The position numbers and the translations under genes were made by a program. The notes beneath the pieces were generated by a model that had not been told where the DNA came from, ran no database searches, and saw only the letters and a program-made list of their open reading frames with translations. This document shows, piece after piece, positions 42,272 through 51,905 of a stretch of DNA of 64,000 nt (within the stretch, counting starts at the first letter, position 1; every line of letters begins with the position of its first letter). The DNA is from Gongronella butleri (taxonomy: Eukaryota; Mucoromycota; Mucoromycetes; Mucorales; Cunninghamellaceae): the NCBI GenBank assembly GCA_025201375.1, contig JAIWZP010000020.1, forward strand, positions 1 to 64,000. Reading direction: 5' to 3'.

Positions 42272-42429
42272 AAAATCACAATTATTCAAGAAATTGTTCT
42301 TGCAAAACGTGCATTGGCTGGGCGTCTAAAAGTCGGCCAGTCGACAGTCAACAAGTACATAAAAAAGTACCGCGCAGACGTCCATCTTGCTCTAAAGCGG
42401 TCCCTGGCTCAGACCTCTGTTGGGATCTT
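42272..42429 (+). pseudogene. Possible helix-turn-helix transposase remnant
   Basis: The frame from 42272 reads 'KITIIQEIVLAKRALAGRLK' and then 'VGQSTVNKYIKKYRADVHLA', a helix-turn-helix pattern (RLKVGQSTVNKYIKKY) like the N-terminal DNA-binding part of Tc1/mariner-type transposases. There is no start codon and no DDE domain nearby; the frame dissolves into a T-rich tract. It follows 'tctag', a possible acceptor. Best read as a fragment of a dead element. Confidence 0.35.
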
Positions 42430-42605
42430 TTTTCTCCTTTTTTTATTTTATTTTCTTTTGATTTTTACTTGACAATGCCTAAATGTCGTCGTGGCGGCGG
42501 CATTTACGCCGTATCGTATTTTGTGAGAAAGAGTGTGAAGCTCAAGAATGTCAATTACTCTCACCGCAACGTGCAGGTTATGAGCGATACCCGTCTTGGC
42601 TGGGT
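42325..42605 (+). repeat. Diverged duplicate, copy 2, with an intact 51-codon frame
   Basis: Partner of 41270-41520. The frame from ATG 42475 reads 'MPKCRRGGGIYAVSYFVRKS', then 'VKLKNVNYSHRNVQVMSDTR', and stops at 42628-42630. It is unbroken whereas copy 1 is broken. Function unknown; coding status is uncertain. Confidence 0.5.
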
Positions 42606-42825
42606 CCGGCTCCACTTGGGTTTTCAATAAAGCATGAGTGTCGCGATGACCCATTTATGATTTTTGACAAGGTTGATTATTTCTTCGGGGCTGCGGAAGG
42701 CAGCCTGTATGGGATGTCAAGATGATTGGGCCTTGAAAATTCGGTATTTGTCTTCTTTTCTTTTCATCTGGCATCCCCATCCTCACACAAACATTGGATT
42801 TCGTGGCTCTATGCTATATGATGAT
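42606..42825. other. Downstream region of MOD5
   Basis: Short mixed-composition region, includes a likely MOD5 3' end. No gene seen. Confidence 0.4.
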
Positions 42826-44147
42826 TTATTGACTTGGTGGTGCGCCGGCCACGGTACTGGTGTCTTTGCGTTTGAGATTTTTAACCGATTTGCGGTGCCA
42901 TCGGCTCTTTTTGTGCTGTTCCCATTCAACGTCGCCGTATAGAGTCACCTGGTCACCCTTGTCCGTCTTGCACACAGGGCACACGTGGTTCTGCCACGTC
43001 AAAATCCGGCTCTGGGTACTACAAATACAAAAAAACGCGTCAACTGCTGTCATTTCGCGTTCCTCCACTCCCTGCTGCAGAAAAATGATGACTTACTCTT
43101 CCATGATCTTGGGCGTCAGCATCTCTTTGGCCGTGTCGCTCAATGAAGATGGCTCCGGCATCGCGTCGCCGGATTGAAAAGCTGGAAAAAACGCAAAAAA
43201 GATGAGTTTCATCGTGATTACAAGCGTTGATGCTCACCTTTTGCAAGCTGGATGGCCTGGTCGCGCACATTGGTGTTCCATTGCGCCAGGTCGCCGGCGT
43301 CCAGAAGGTAGATTTTGACATCGTCGTGCTTGGTGTTGAGAATGGTGGGTAAAAGCTTGTTGCGGATCCATTGCACCTGGCGCTTGGCATACCGGCGCGT
43401 GGCGGCCATCATGCGTTCCGTGCACTCTTGCTGGATCTGCTGCAGGTTGTCGACCGGGAGGGTATTATCATTTGGCTGCTGCTCCAAAGCCGTGAAATAT
43501 GGATCAAATTCCTTGTAGCCAATGGCCTGCCACAAGCCGCGCTGATATTGCTCCTCTCCCATGCCGGGCACCGTCACCTTGCCCTGCACGACGCGCTGCC
43601 GCAGCTGTTTGATCTCGTCAAAGAGCCCCGTCTATTGACAAAAAAAAAAAAAAAGAAGAAAAGAGTGAGCGTGCAATTCGTGTCGTGTTCTTTGTATCGC
43701 ACTTGGATCATGGTCCCGACGCGGTCGTCCAGACGAGGATTGAGGTGCTGCGGATCGGCATAGAGCCAAAAGACAATGGACGAGTAGCGGGCCTGTGATC
43801 CGCCCTGTTTTTCGTGTTGTTCCTGCTGTTCCTTGATAATGTCGCTCTGGCGGCGGCCCATCTGGTAGTAAACACGCAGGCTGCGCAAGATTTTGCGTCG
43901 ATTGGACGGATGCCATTTGTTTGCCATGACGGGATCGATGTGTTTCAGGCGATCGTAAAGATCATCGGTAGTCAAAGCGTCCAGCTCAGGCATGTAGGGC
44001 TCCGGTGACGGGCTGCGCGCGTCGTTGTCGTCTTTGATCAGCGTGTTCTGGTACAAAAGCGACTGCACGTAATAATTGGTGCCGCCAACCACGACGGGCA
44101 GCTGCTGCTCCTGCACAATCGCATCAATCTGCCCAAAAAATGCAATT

Positions 44148-44183
<36 letters not shown>

Positions 44184-44534
44184 ATAAACGTGTCGCGTGC
44201 AATCGCGTCCTTACACATTTTCCGCAGTCGTCCGTGAACTCTGTCACGCGATATTCTTGCTCGGGCTCGAGAAAATCCATAAGATGATGTCGCACGCCTT
44301 GCCGCTCGTGCAATGGCATCTTGTTGGTGATGATATCGAGGCCCTTGTACACCTGCAAAGAGTGGAAAAAGAGCGGATCAGGCTGCCATAGCAACAGAAT
44401 ACAAAAAGAGCGCTTTTCTTTACCTGCATAGCGTCCGCATTGATAACTTGTCCGCCCAAGGCCTTGCAAAGCTCCACACCCAGCTGCGACTTGCCTACAC
44501 CCGTCGTGCCTATGATCGTGGCTATCTTGATCAT
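42826..44534 (-). CDS. MOD5: tRNA dimethylallyltransferase (MOD5/TRIT1)
   Basis: Six minus-strand exons (44424-44534, 44215-44352, 43703-44128, 43238-43631, 43097-43181, 42826-43018) join to 448 aa. The P-loop 'TIIGTTGVGKSQL' opens the protein, followed by 'VINADAMQVYKGLDIITNK', 'HHLMDFLEP', 'VVVGGTNYYVQSLL' and 'QAIGYKEF'. The C-terminus has the eukaryotic matrin-type zinc finger: C-x2-C in 'CPVCKTDKGDQV' with His in 'EWEQHKKSRWHRKS'. The enzyme adds dimethylallyl to A37 of tRNAs in cytosol and mitochondria. An in-frame ATG at 44585 would prefix a hydrophobic stretch (MALYACLVFLSF). It is divergent with the PPP1R37-like gene. Confidence 0.95.
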
Positions 44535-44663
44535 AAAGAAGAGGACGAAAAAAGAGAGAAAAACAAGGCAAGCATAAAGCGCCATTTGTATTTTTTGTCG
44601 CTCTTTTCTCTTTTTTTTTTTTAATTCCCCCTTCTTTCTTTTTTTCCCCTGTCTCAGCCGACT
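44535..44663. promoter_or_regulatory. Divergent promoter of MOD5 and the PPP1R37-like gene
   Basis: Only 129 bp separate the two start codons. The right half is a T/C tract ending 'gtctcagccgactATG'. No TATA box is visible. Confidence 0.55.
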
Positions 44664-45049
44664 ATGAACGACATCAAAAGTATACTAAAAGTCAATGCTG
44701 CAGCACCGGCGGCTCCGAGCAAAGCGGCAGGGTCGTCGTCGTGGCTGTCGCGCCTACAGTCAAAGCTTGTTTCTGGGGCGGACAGCGGCCCGGTGCCTCT
44801 TCGGCGGCACGACCTGAAACGAGTGACCTTTTGCGTCGACCATCTCACGACTGAGCACCCTCTCGACGAGCAGGAGCCCCCCAATCGCATTGCGGTTGCT
44901 GCGCCGCCCGCCAACGACGACACTGTCTCGCTCCTCCACTGCTATGAGCGTGCCTGCCGCTTGAGAGAGGAGCGCGCTTGGTCCCAATTCATGCGCCTGC
45001 TTCAGTCCCATTGGTATACCTCTACATTTTTACCCCTTGCACGTCCTGA

Positions 45050-45094
<45 letters not shown>

Positions 45095-46908
45095 AGTCGA
45101 TTCGATCCATTGACAGCCATCGACCTTTCCAATAATGCCATTGGACGTATGTCGATCTTTGGGCCCATTGCTGACACGCTGGTGCTCGATTTTGGCCTCA
45201 AAACGCTCGCTCTTTCCAATTGTGGCCTGGAAGACATGGTAAAAAAAAGTTCTTTTATTCTTTTTCTTTGCCTTTTACCTTATCGATACTTGTTGTTCTT
45301 GGAATGACAGGCTGTGCGCGCGTTGCTCAATAGCATCCTGATACACGACAAGGTGACTGACTTGGATCTTTCGAGCAATCCGTTCAAAACCAAGGGATTC
45401 CAATACATTGCCATCTACATTGCCGAGGTAAGCCGACAGTGGGGCGATTGAAATGGAGGCTCGCTGACCCCTCTTTTTTTTTTTGTCTCTCTTAGTCCAG
45501 GGCCCTGCGCTCATTGAACTTGTCCAAAACATCACCGGACCGCCGAGCCATCCAGTACGTGTCACGCGCCTTGTCACATACTTCGCTACAGCATCTCAAT
45601 CTCGATCAATGCGCGCTAAAAACCCATCATCTCGAGTTGCTGGCGACAGGCGTACGTCAATCGGCGGCGCTCACGTCGCTGTCGCTGCGCTTCAATCGCC
45701 TTTCCGCACAATTACACCTGCTTTTGCCCAATGCGTATCCCGACGAGGCCCTCGATGCGCCCTGGCCTGACGACAACCAAGATACCACCAGCAAGACGAC
45801 GCGCGACATCGACCATGACGGCGGCATGCCGCCCCTGTCCCTCAAAAATCAGGGATTGCAGCGCCTGGATCTTAGTGGCAATCCCATCCACCACCAATTG
45901 GGCTCCTTTTGCCAAGCCTTATACCAATGCCGCTCCTTGCAGTCCTTGTCCCTTGCCCAGTGCCAGATATACCCTCATGAATGTGCATTGATGGCCGATG
46001 TCTTGGTATGCTGCCCTTTTTGGTGAAAGAAACGCGGTGGTGCGCGCTCGCTCACATTTTTTCTCGTGTTTCTTTTTAGTATACCAATCAGCATCTGGTC
46101 AGCTTGGATCTGTCCGGCAATCCGTTGCTCGCCGGCTCGGAAGAAGGTGTAAGTTGGTCAAGGCAAAAAAAAAAAAAAGCGAAAAAAAAAGCGAAAAAAA
46201 AAAACGAAAAAAAAACACGAAACTGATGAAGGAAATCGAATAGATCCAAGCGTTAAAGACGGCGCTGTTGCGCAATGACACGCTGGAGGAGCTGAACCTG
46301 GCCGACACGGGCCTGGATGCCGAGGCTGCCATCACGCTTGCCGAAATCTTGCCGATGAATGCTGTTTTGAATCGTCTGGACCTGTCCGACAATACCGCCA
46401 TCTCAATGGCAGGCTTGCTGGCACTCGCCGTGTCCATCAAAATGAACAGCTCACTGACTTTTCTCGACATCACCATTCCTGTACGTTTGTGCCTCGCAAC
46501 ATGGCACGAACTTAGTAGATTCACGCGTATTTTTTTTTTTTTGTGTCCCTAGGCCAATGATCGCGACATGTCTGATCTCCAAAATGACATTGTCGCCGTA
46601 TGCACCACCAACATGATCCAGCGCATCGAGCAGCAACAGCAAGAGCAACAACAGCAACAGGTCCCGTCCTCCTCGACCACAAGTACATCTTCCAATATAC
46701 CAATGGATGGCACGCCCACTCAAGACACGCTCTTGGCGCCCAATGGCAAACTGACAGCCGAAACGGATCACGTAAGTCGCTTGGCGTCACCACTGCGCGA
46801 GACGCGTCGCGCCAACGCGTCAAGAATGCTCTGCTCACGTCTTTTTTTTTTTTTTATTGTTTTACGTAGCCGTCTTTTCCCCTGGACAATGTGTCCCTCG
46901 TCGAATGA
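44664..46908 (+). CDS. PPP1R37-like leucine-rich-repeat protein (PP1 regulatory subunit)
   Basis: Eight exons (44664-45013, 45097-45238, 45311-45427, 45496-46005, 46080-46148, 46244-46480, 46553-46771, 46870-46908) give 560 aa. 'LKRVTFCVDH' at residues 51-60 contains an RVxF motif, the PP1-catalytic-subunit docking site, placed as in PPP1R37/LRRC68. It is followed by 'CYERACRLREERAWSQFMRL' and RNase-inhibitor-type LRRs ('VTDLDLSSNPFKTKGFQYIA', 'LQRLDLSGNPI', 'LEELNLADTGLDAEAAITLA'). The tail is Gln-rich (EQQQQEQQQQQ). In animals the relative inhibits PP1. Intron 1 has a T-run of about 34 nt. An acidic Asp/Thr loop interrupts the LRRs near residue 290. Confidence 0.85.
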
Positions 46909-47493
46909 GCGGCCACACATCCTGTCTTTTGTATTTTTTTTTTCTCAAGCCTCCCCCTCTTACTCAATTTACCACCTCCAATTACAGCCCATTCAATACA
47001 CAATGCCTCTTCCTTTGTTTACAGACTGCCTTGGTGCACTTCAGGACGTGCGTGACAGCGAGAGTCACGGCCAAGGGCATCCAAAATAATGAAGATGGCG
47101 GTTCACTGTAAAAGAGGAAAAGCACCCCATTTCGTGTCTTTTGTGTGTCATCGCGCTGAAACAAAACTGTGCGTGCGATAAGCATCCCATTCTTTCGTGT
47201 CACTCACACAGGAGAGCCATGTGCCACAGGAAACGACGCGATGCGAGCCCATGGGAGATCAGGTCCATTGTCAATTGAACCCGTTTTTCGGGGTCTTTGT
47301 TCCTCTCTCTCTTTTTTTTTTTTTTTTTTTTTTTTTTTGAGCTGGCATTGAATTGGCGGATTTCTCGTGTTTGCATTCAGGCACATCCCATCCTCTCCTT
47401 TGCCTCTCTTGTTTGAAATCATGTGCATAGAACCCTTGCATGCCACCGAAGCATCCGCATTCCATAAAATATGACTGGGCCCCATTTTTTTCC

Positions 47494-47526
<33 letters not shown>

Positions 47527-47611
47527 GTGGTTGTTTCAGCATTCCTTATCTGGCCAAAATGGGTTAGTGTTGACCAAAAGCCACTTCGTTGCGTGGGAAT
47601 TGCTTGTTCTC
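46909..47611. other. Intergenic region with two long T-runs
   Basis: No gene. T-runs of about 28 nt at 47311-47338 and 47500-47526. Contains the PPP1R37-like 3' end and the upstream part of the ribozyme locus. Confidence 0.5.
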
Positions 47612-47620
47612 TATAAAAAG
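47612..47620 (+). promoter_or_regulatory. TATA box of the ribozyme-bearing transcript
   Basis: TATAAAAAG followed by a C/T-rich leader. A pol II start would be expected near 47640-47650, about 30-40 nt before the upstream ribozyme cleavage site at 47679/47680. Confidence 0.6.
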
Positions 47621-47679
47621 GCGGCCGATTTGTTTCTTATTTTTTCCCATCTCTTTCCTTCATTTTCTCTCTCATACAC

Positions 47680-47754
47680 GGGTGCATACGTCCAGTCACC
47701 TCCTCGTGGTTGCCCCGGAAACCGTGCCTTTGCGTGCGGGCAAAGAATTGGACG
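47680..47754 (+). ncRNA. HDV-like self-cleaving ribozyme, upstream copy (imperfect P1)
   Basis: The HDV double-pseudoknot order is present. P1 5' strand GGGTGCA (47680-47686); P2 CGTCCAGT (47689-47696) with partner ATTGGACG (47747-47754), eight pairs with one G-U; P3 ACC/GGT (47698-47700, 47708-47710) closing L3 TCCTCGT; P1 3' strand TGCCCC (47711-47716). P1.1-type GG then AAACC follows; P4 is CCGTGC...GCGTGCGG with wobbles; the J4/2 region is GGGCAAAGA with the catalytic C at 47741. P1 pairs only if one T is bulged (GGG-T-GCA with TGC-CCC), so activity may be weak or lost. L3 is closer to HDV's than that of the downstream copy. Confidence 0.65.
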
Positions 47755-47757
47755 CCC

Positions 47758-47794
47758 TCACGATGGCTTAATCGTGAAAAAGCCTTCGGGCTTT
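47758..47794 (+). ncRNA. Two hairpins immediately after the upstream ribozyme
   Basis: TCACGA (47758-47763) pairs with TCGTGA (47772-47777). Directly after it, AAAGCC-TTCG-GGCTTT (47779-47794) makes a six-pair stem with a UUCG tetraloop. Both sit between the ribozyme and a T11 run, suggesting a structured RNA rather than coding sequence. Confidence 0.55.
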
Positions 47795-48152
47795 CTTAGC
47801 CAAGCTACCTTTTTTTTTTTTGTGTATGCCGCTGTCCCCCTGCTCAGACGTTTACTCGTCTTGACCGCCCCTTCTGTCCCGGTGCCCTGCCACCAACGTC
47901 CCCCATGCTCCACTTCTCAAGAGTTGTCCTGCCCAGTCTCTCGCGTACCTGTTTGTATCGCAATGTCCCAGCCCCTCGTGCCCCAGCCGCACTGTTTAGT
48001 CTCCGCGCCTCGCCGCCGTCCCGGAATCCTTTGTTGGATTGCCGTCGTGAACCCCCCTCGATAGTACCTTGTTACTCTGTTTAGATTGCACATTCGCATT
48101 TGTTGGTTCTTTTTTTTCTGGTTTTTTTTTTCTTCGTCCTGAAAGAAAAAAA

Positions 48153-48231
48153 GGGCGTGCATAGCCAATTACCTCCACGTGGTCACGCCTGGGCAACCAG
48201 CTCGTAAAAAGAGCTGGGCTAAAGATTGGCT
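48153..48231 (+). ncRNA. HDV-like self-cleaving ribozyme, downstream copy
   Basis: All parts of the HDV fold are visible. P1 GGGCGTG (48153-48159) pairs with CACGCCT (48184-48190), seven pairs including the G1-U wobble seen in HDV. P2 AGCCAAT (48163-48169) pairs with ATTGGCT (48225-48231), seven pairs. P3 ACC/GGT (48171-48173, 48181-48183) closes L3 TCCACGT (HDV: UCCUCGCU). GGGCAAC (48191-48197) is identical to HDV at P1.1/J1.1-4. P4 is CAGCTC/GAGCTG (48198-48203, 48211-48216) with loop GTAAAAA. J4/2 GGCTAAAG places the catalytic C at 48219. Predicted cleavage is between 48152 and 48153. Length is 79 nt. Confidence 0.88.
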
Positions 48232-48235
48232 TTTC

Positions 48236-48241
48236 AATAAA
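48236..48241 (+). terminator. Poly(A) signal just after the downstream ribozyme
   Basis: AATAAA begins five bases after the last P2 nucleotide of the ribozyme. A transcript polyadenylated here would carry the ribozyme at its 3' end, so cleavage would remove the tail. Confidence 0.5.
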
Positions 48242-48939
48242 TACCTCCTTTATACCTCTTTTTATAGTTTTTGTTGTGTTTGGGTAGGCTTTGTTTATTT
48301 ATTTCGTTGACCATGTGTGCATGCGACAAGACAAAGCAAATGACCTTTAGCACGGTCTTCGCACGCTTTGTGGATTTTGTTTCATGCGTGGATTGTGTAA
48401 AAAAAAGCTTTGGCGGGTTATTGGCAGGCAGCGTGGCAGCTCGTGTGGCCTGTTGGTGATGGATCTCGGGCGCCACAAAACAAGATACCTGAGAGTGACC
48501 AGACATACGACAATCGTCCGTTTCCTAACTAACGTTTCAGGCGTGCTCGTGTCTTTTTTTTTTTTTTTTTTTTTTTTCGCGCATACCGCGGCCATATCGC
48601 AGAAGTCGGCGCGCTAATATGACACGCATTTCCACCCTCTCTTTCTGAGAAAATTACAAGCTAAAGCCTGATCGAGGACAAACAGGTGGTGGTTGACTAT
48701 TCGGCATTTTCGTAAATTCTGCCACTTCACATTAGTGCTTGCTAAATCATCACTCTTTTGGGATGAATCTTGTAACATTGGAAAGAGACACGCTCGATCT
48801 TCTTGTTTTATCTGCAGGATTACCTGTAGCTTGGTTTACGGGGAAGGTGGCATATATCATACTTTTTTTTATGAAATTGTGTTTTTCTCTTTGGAACTCG
48901 TCAGCTAGGTATTGCAGCACCCCGAAAAGCATCGCGACG
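48242..48939. other. Intergenic region
   Basis: No gene. A T23 run at about 48555-48577. A 130-codon frame from 48739 enters the foldback element and has no motif. Confidence 0.5.
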
Positions 48940-51905
48940 TCAAGTGTCGAGGCACCAAAACCGGGTAGGCCTCGCTTTTGCATCTGTCACAAAGCGTTGG
49001 AACGCGACACACGCAAATCAAAAATTTCGTCGTGGCCAACCCCAAATCCAAAATCGAAAAATTCGGTCCTCAGAATTGCGCCAAACTTGCACACAAGATG
49101 CATCGCATGGAGAAACCACGGAAAAGGCTAAAAAAGAATAAAATCGATCTGCTGGTTCAGGAGCAATTCATGATTTTGTGCAAAAATTCAATGGCGAATT
49201 GCAGTGGAAAAACGCATCCATAAAGCCGCGCCGGCGCGTCCACTAGCAAGAGAGACACCAAATGTTGGATTCGATGAGGAACAGGCGCGTGTGACGTGAA
49301 GTTTGATGCGATTTACTACGCGTCGAAAATTATATATGGTTTTGAATCCGTGTCCAAAGTGCCACAGGTCACTTTTTTCACAGTTCACCAATGTTCCATA
49401 CGCAGCAAGCCACTCTCTTTCCGATGATGTCTGTTTCATCAAGATACAGGCACTTTTCATCGAGATCATCTTGAGCTGAAAATAAGACCTAAATTCTATT
49501 TTGCGCCACAACTGGCCAATGGACCCCCGGTTTTTATTTGATTTCCGGCGGTGACCGAGGAGCGCTTACCATGGGGTTAAATGACGTGGCAATCCGACGA
49601 CTTTAATGTTAGCATTTTCAAATCCTTGACTGTACCTCAGGCGATTTTGGTGATTTTCAATTTGCGTGATTGCGCGCCATCCGATGATCGCCATGGCGCG
49701 CGAGTGGGCTCATTTGAACGAGAAGACATACAAGAAGTCGATTAACGTGTAAATACTCTATAGTAATAAGGCAGAAATTGACAAGCAACCAGAGTACTAG
49801 CAATCAGGTTTTTTCTACACAAAACGTCAAGTTTCTGCTTTACGACGACGCCTGAAACCTACATTTGTGCGCAAAGATGGGGACCAGCTACTGCATGAAT
49901 TTAGCAGGCACTTGTATTGCACCAATGCGGTCAAATCGCGCTTTCTAAAAAAGAGAATTCTGAGAATGCCATTTTAGCGGGGGCATTTTGAAAACCGGCA
50001 GAACTTTGACTTGCCCACGTGCGCACGCATCAGAGTTCCTGAATGAGCTCAGTTTAGTCATCGTGGCGTGTTCAGTTGGCAAGTATTCGCTACTTATTGT
50101 GATTTTCACTAAAGATGGTGTGTTCTAGATAGTTCCACTATTTGATCAGCTTGAAACTTTGTTAACCTCGAGAGAACGATTCGCGCTTCAACTTGGTAGC
50201 CTGGAGCACAGGGTTCCAATGCAGGACAAATCAAGTTAATCAAAGAAAAACAAAATAATAACTGGTCGTTACAAGTTGCGCGTCCTTTGCCACTGCAACA
50301 GCGCTTCGCTTGCATATTACCATTTGTTCAAGTCAGCACGCTCTATACATTGATTCCAATTTTAATAAATTTGTCTAGCAGCAGCCTTAGGAAAATGCGT
50401 TTTGCTGTTTTTTAATTTGTAGGGTTTATAAAACTATTCTTCCACGCCATTGTATCGCTTTGCTGTCAGCGGTATTCTTGTAGCTGATGGCACGTGCTGT
50501 GTCGAACACCTGCTTTCAAATAAATATGTTTATAAAAAAGAAGCACAAATCGCAGAAGATTGAAGTAATTTTACTTTTCTTGGAGTAGCTTGCTTGTTTA
50601 GCTTTGTATCCCCTTGCTTCAGGTAGCAAAGTGGAAGCGCGAGTCAGTCCCTTGTGGTTATCAAAATTTCTAGCTGCTTAAAAAGTAGAAATGTTGAGAA
50701 CACGTCGTATTTAGTGAAAATCAAGACATTCAGCATTTTTTCACCAGTGGTATGCGCGCTCATGGCAAAACTGAGTGCATTCAGGTACCATGATGCTGAT
50801 GCACACGTCCATGTCAAAGGTTTGCAGATGTTCAAAAACCCCCCTGCTAAAATGGCATTCACAGAATTCGCTTTTTTAAAAAAAGCGATTTGATCACATT
50901 GAAACAATGCAAGTGCTTGCGAAATTCATACAGCAGATGGTCCCCATCGTTGCGCACAATTACAACCCTCGGGCGTCTCAGTAAGTCAGAAACGAGACAT
51001 TTTTTGTAGAAAAATGCCTGGTAGTTAGTATTTTGGTCGCCTGTCAATTTTTTCACTATTACTATGAAGTATTTGCACATTAATCACAGTATTCCATGTC
51101 TCCTCGTTCAAATGGGCCCACCCGCGCGCCACTGCAATCATTTGAAGGCGCGCAATCACGTAAATCAAAAAACGCCAAAATCGCCTGGGGTACAGACGAG
51201 GATTTGAAAATGCCAAAAATAAAGTCCTCAGATTGCCTCGCCATTTAACCCCATGGTGAATATTCCTGGTTCACTGCTGGAAATCAAATAAAAACCGAGG
51301 GTCTATTATTGGTAAGTTACTATGTAAAATGAGATTTGGGCCTTTTTTTGAGCTCAAGGTGATCTCGACCAAAGGTGCCTGTATCTTGATGAAACTTATA
51401 TCATCAGAAAGAGTGTGGCTCGCTACGTATATAGACATTGATGATCGGTGAAAAAAGTGAATTGCAGCACTCTGGATGCGGATTCAAAATCATATATAAT
51501 TTTCGACGGGTGATAAACCGCGTCAAACGTCGTTACACGCGCCTGTTCCTAATGGAATCCAGCGCCTGGCTTCTCTCTTGCCTGTGGACGCGTAGGCGCG
51601 ACTTTATGGACGCGTTTTTGCTATGCAATTCACCTTTGTAATTTCACACAAATTCACGAATTGCTTGTCAACCAGCAGATCGATATCATTCTTTTTTAGC
51701 CTTTTCCGTGGTTTCTCCATGCGATGCGTCTTGTGTGTGAGTTTGGCGCAATTCTGAGGACCGATTTTTTCGGTTTTGGATTTGAGAGCAGGCCACGATG
51801 AATTTTTGTTTTTTGTGTTGCGCGCCTTGGCGACTTGCGGCAGATTGCCAGTTAGGCCCACCAGGTGTTTTTGGCTCCCCAATTCACTGAGACAGTGGTT
51901 TGGCG
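48940..51905. mobile_element. Foldback palindrome element (family 2), copy C, about 3 kb
   Basis: The whole segment is an imperfect palindrome centred near 50420. The outer pair 'attgcgccaaact' (49074) is inverted at about 51740-51755; 'ccatggggttaaatg' (49570) is inverted at 51241-51255; 'gaatgccattttagcgggggc' (49965 region, read in part) is inverted near 50846-50868; 'cgcgcttcaacttggtagcc' (about 50188) is inverted near 50620-50645. Arms are about 1.45 kb, with roughly 80-85% identity by eye. No frame longer than 92 codons exists. Copies A (9870) and B (33180) are related. Confidence 0.75.

Noticed and set aside
47471..48064. 197-codon open frame overlapping the ribozyme locus
   Set aside because: It begins in poly-T (poly-Phe), runs through the upstream ribozyme and hairpins, and has no motif. 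The structured-RNA reading explains the region better.
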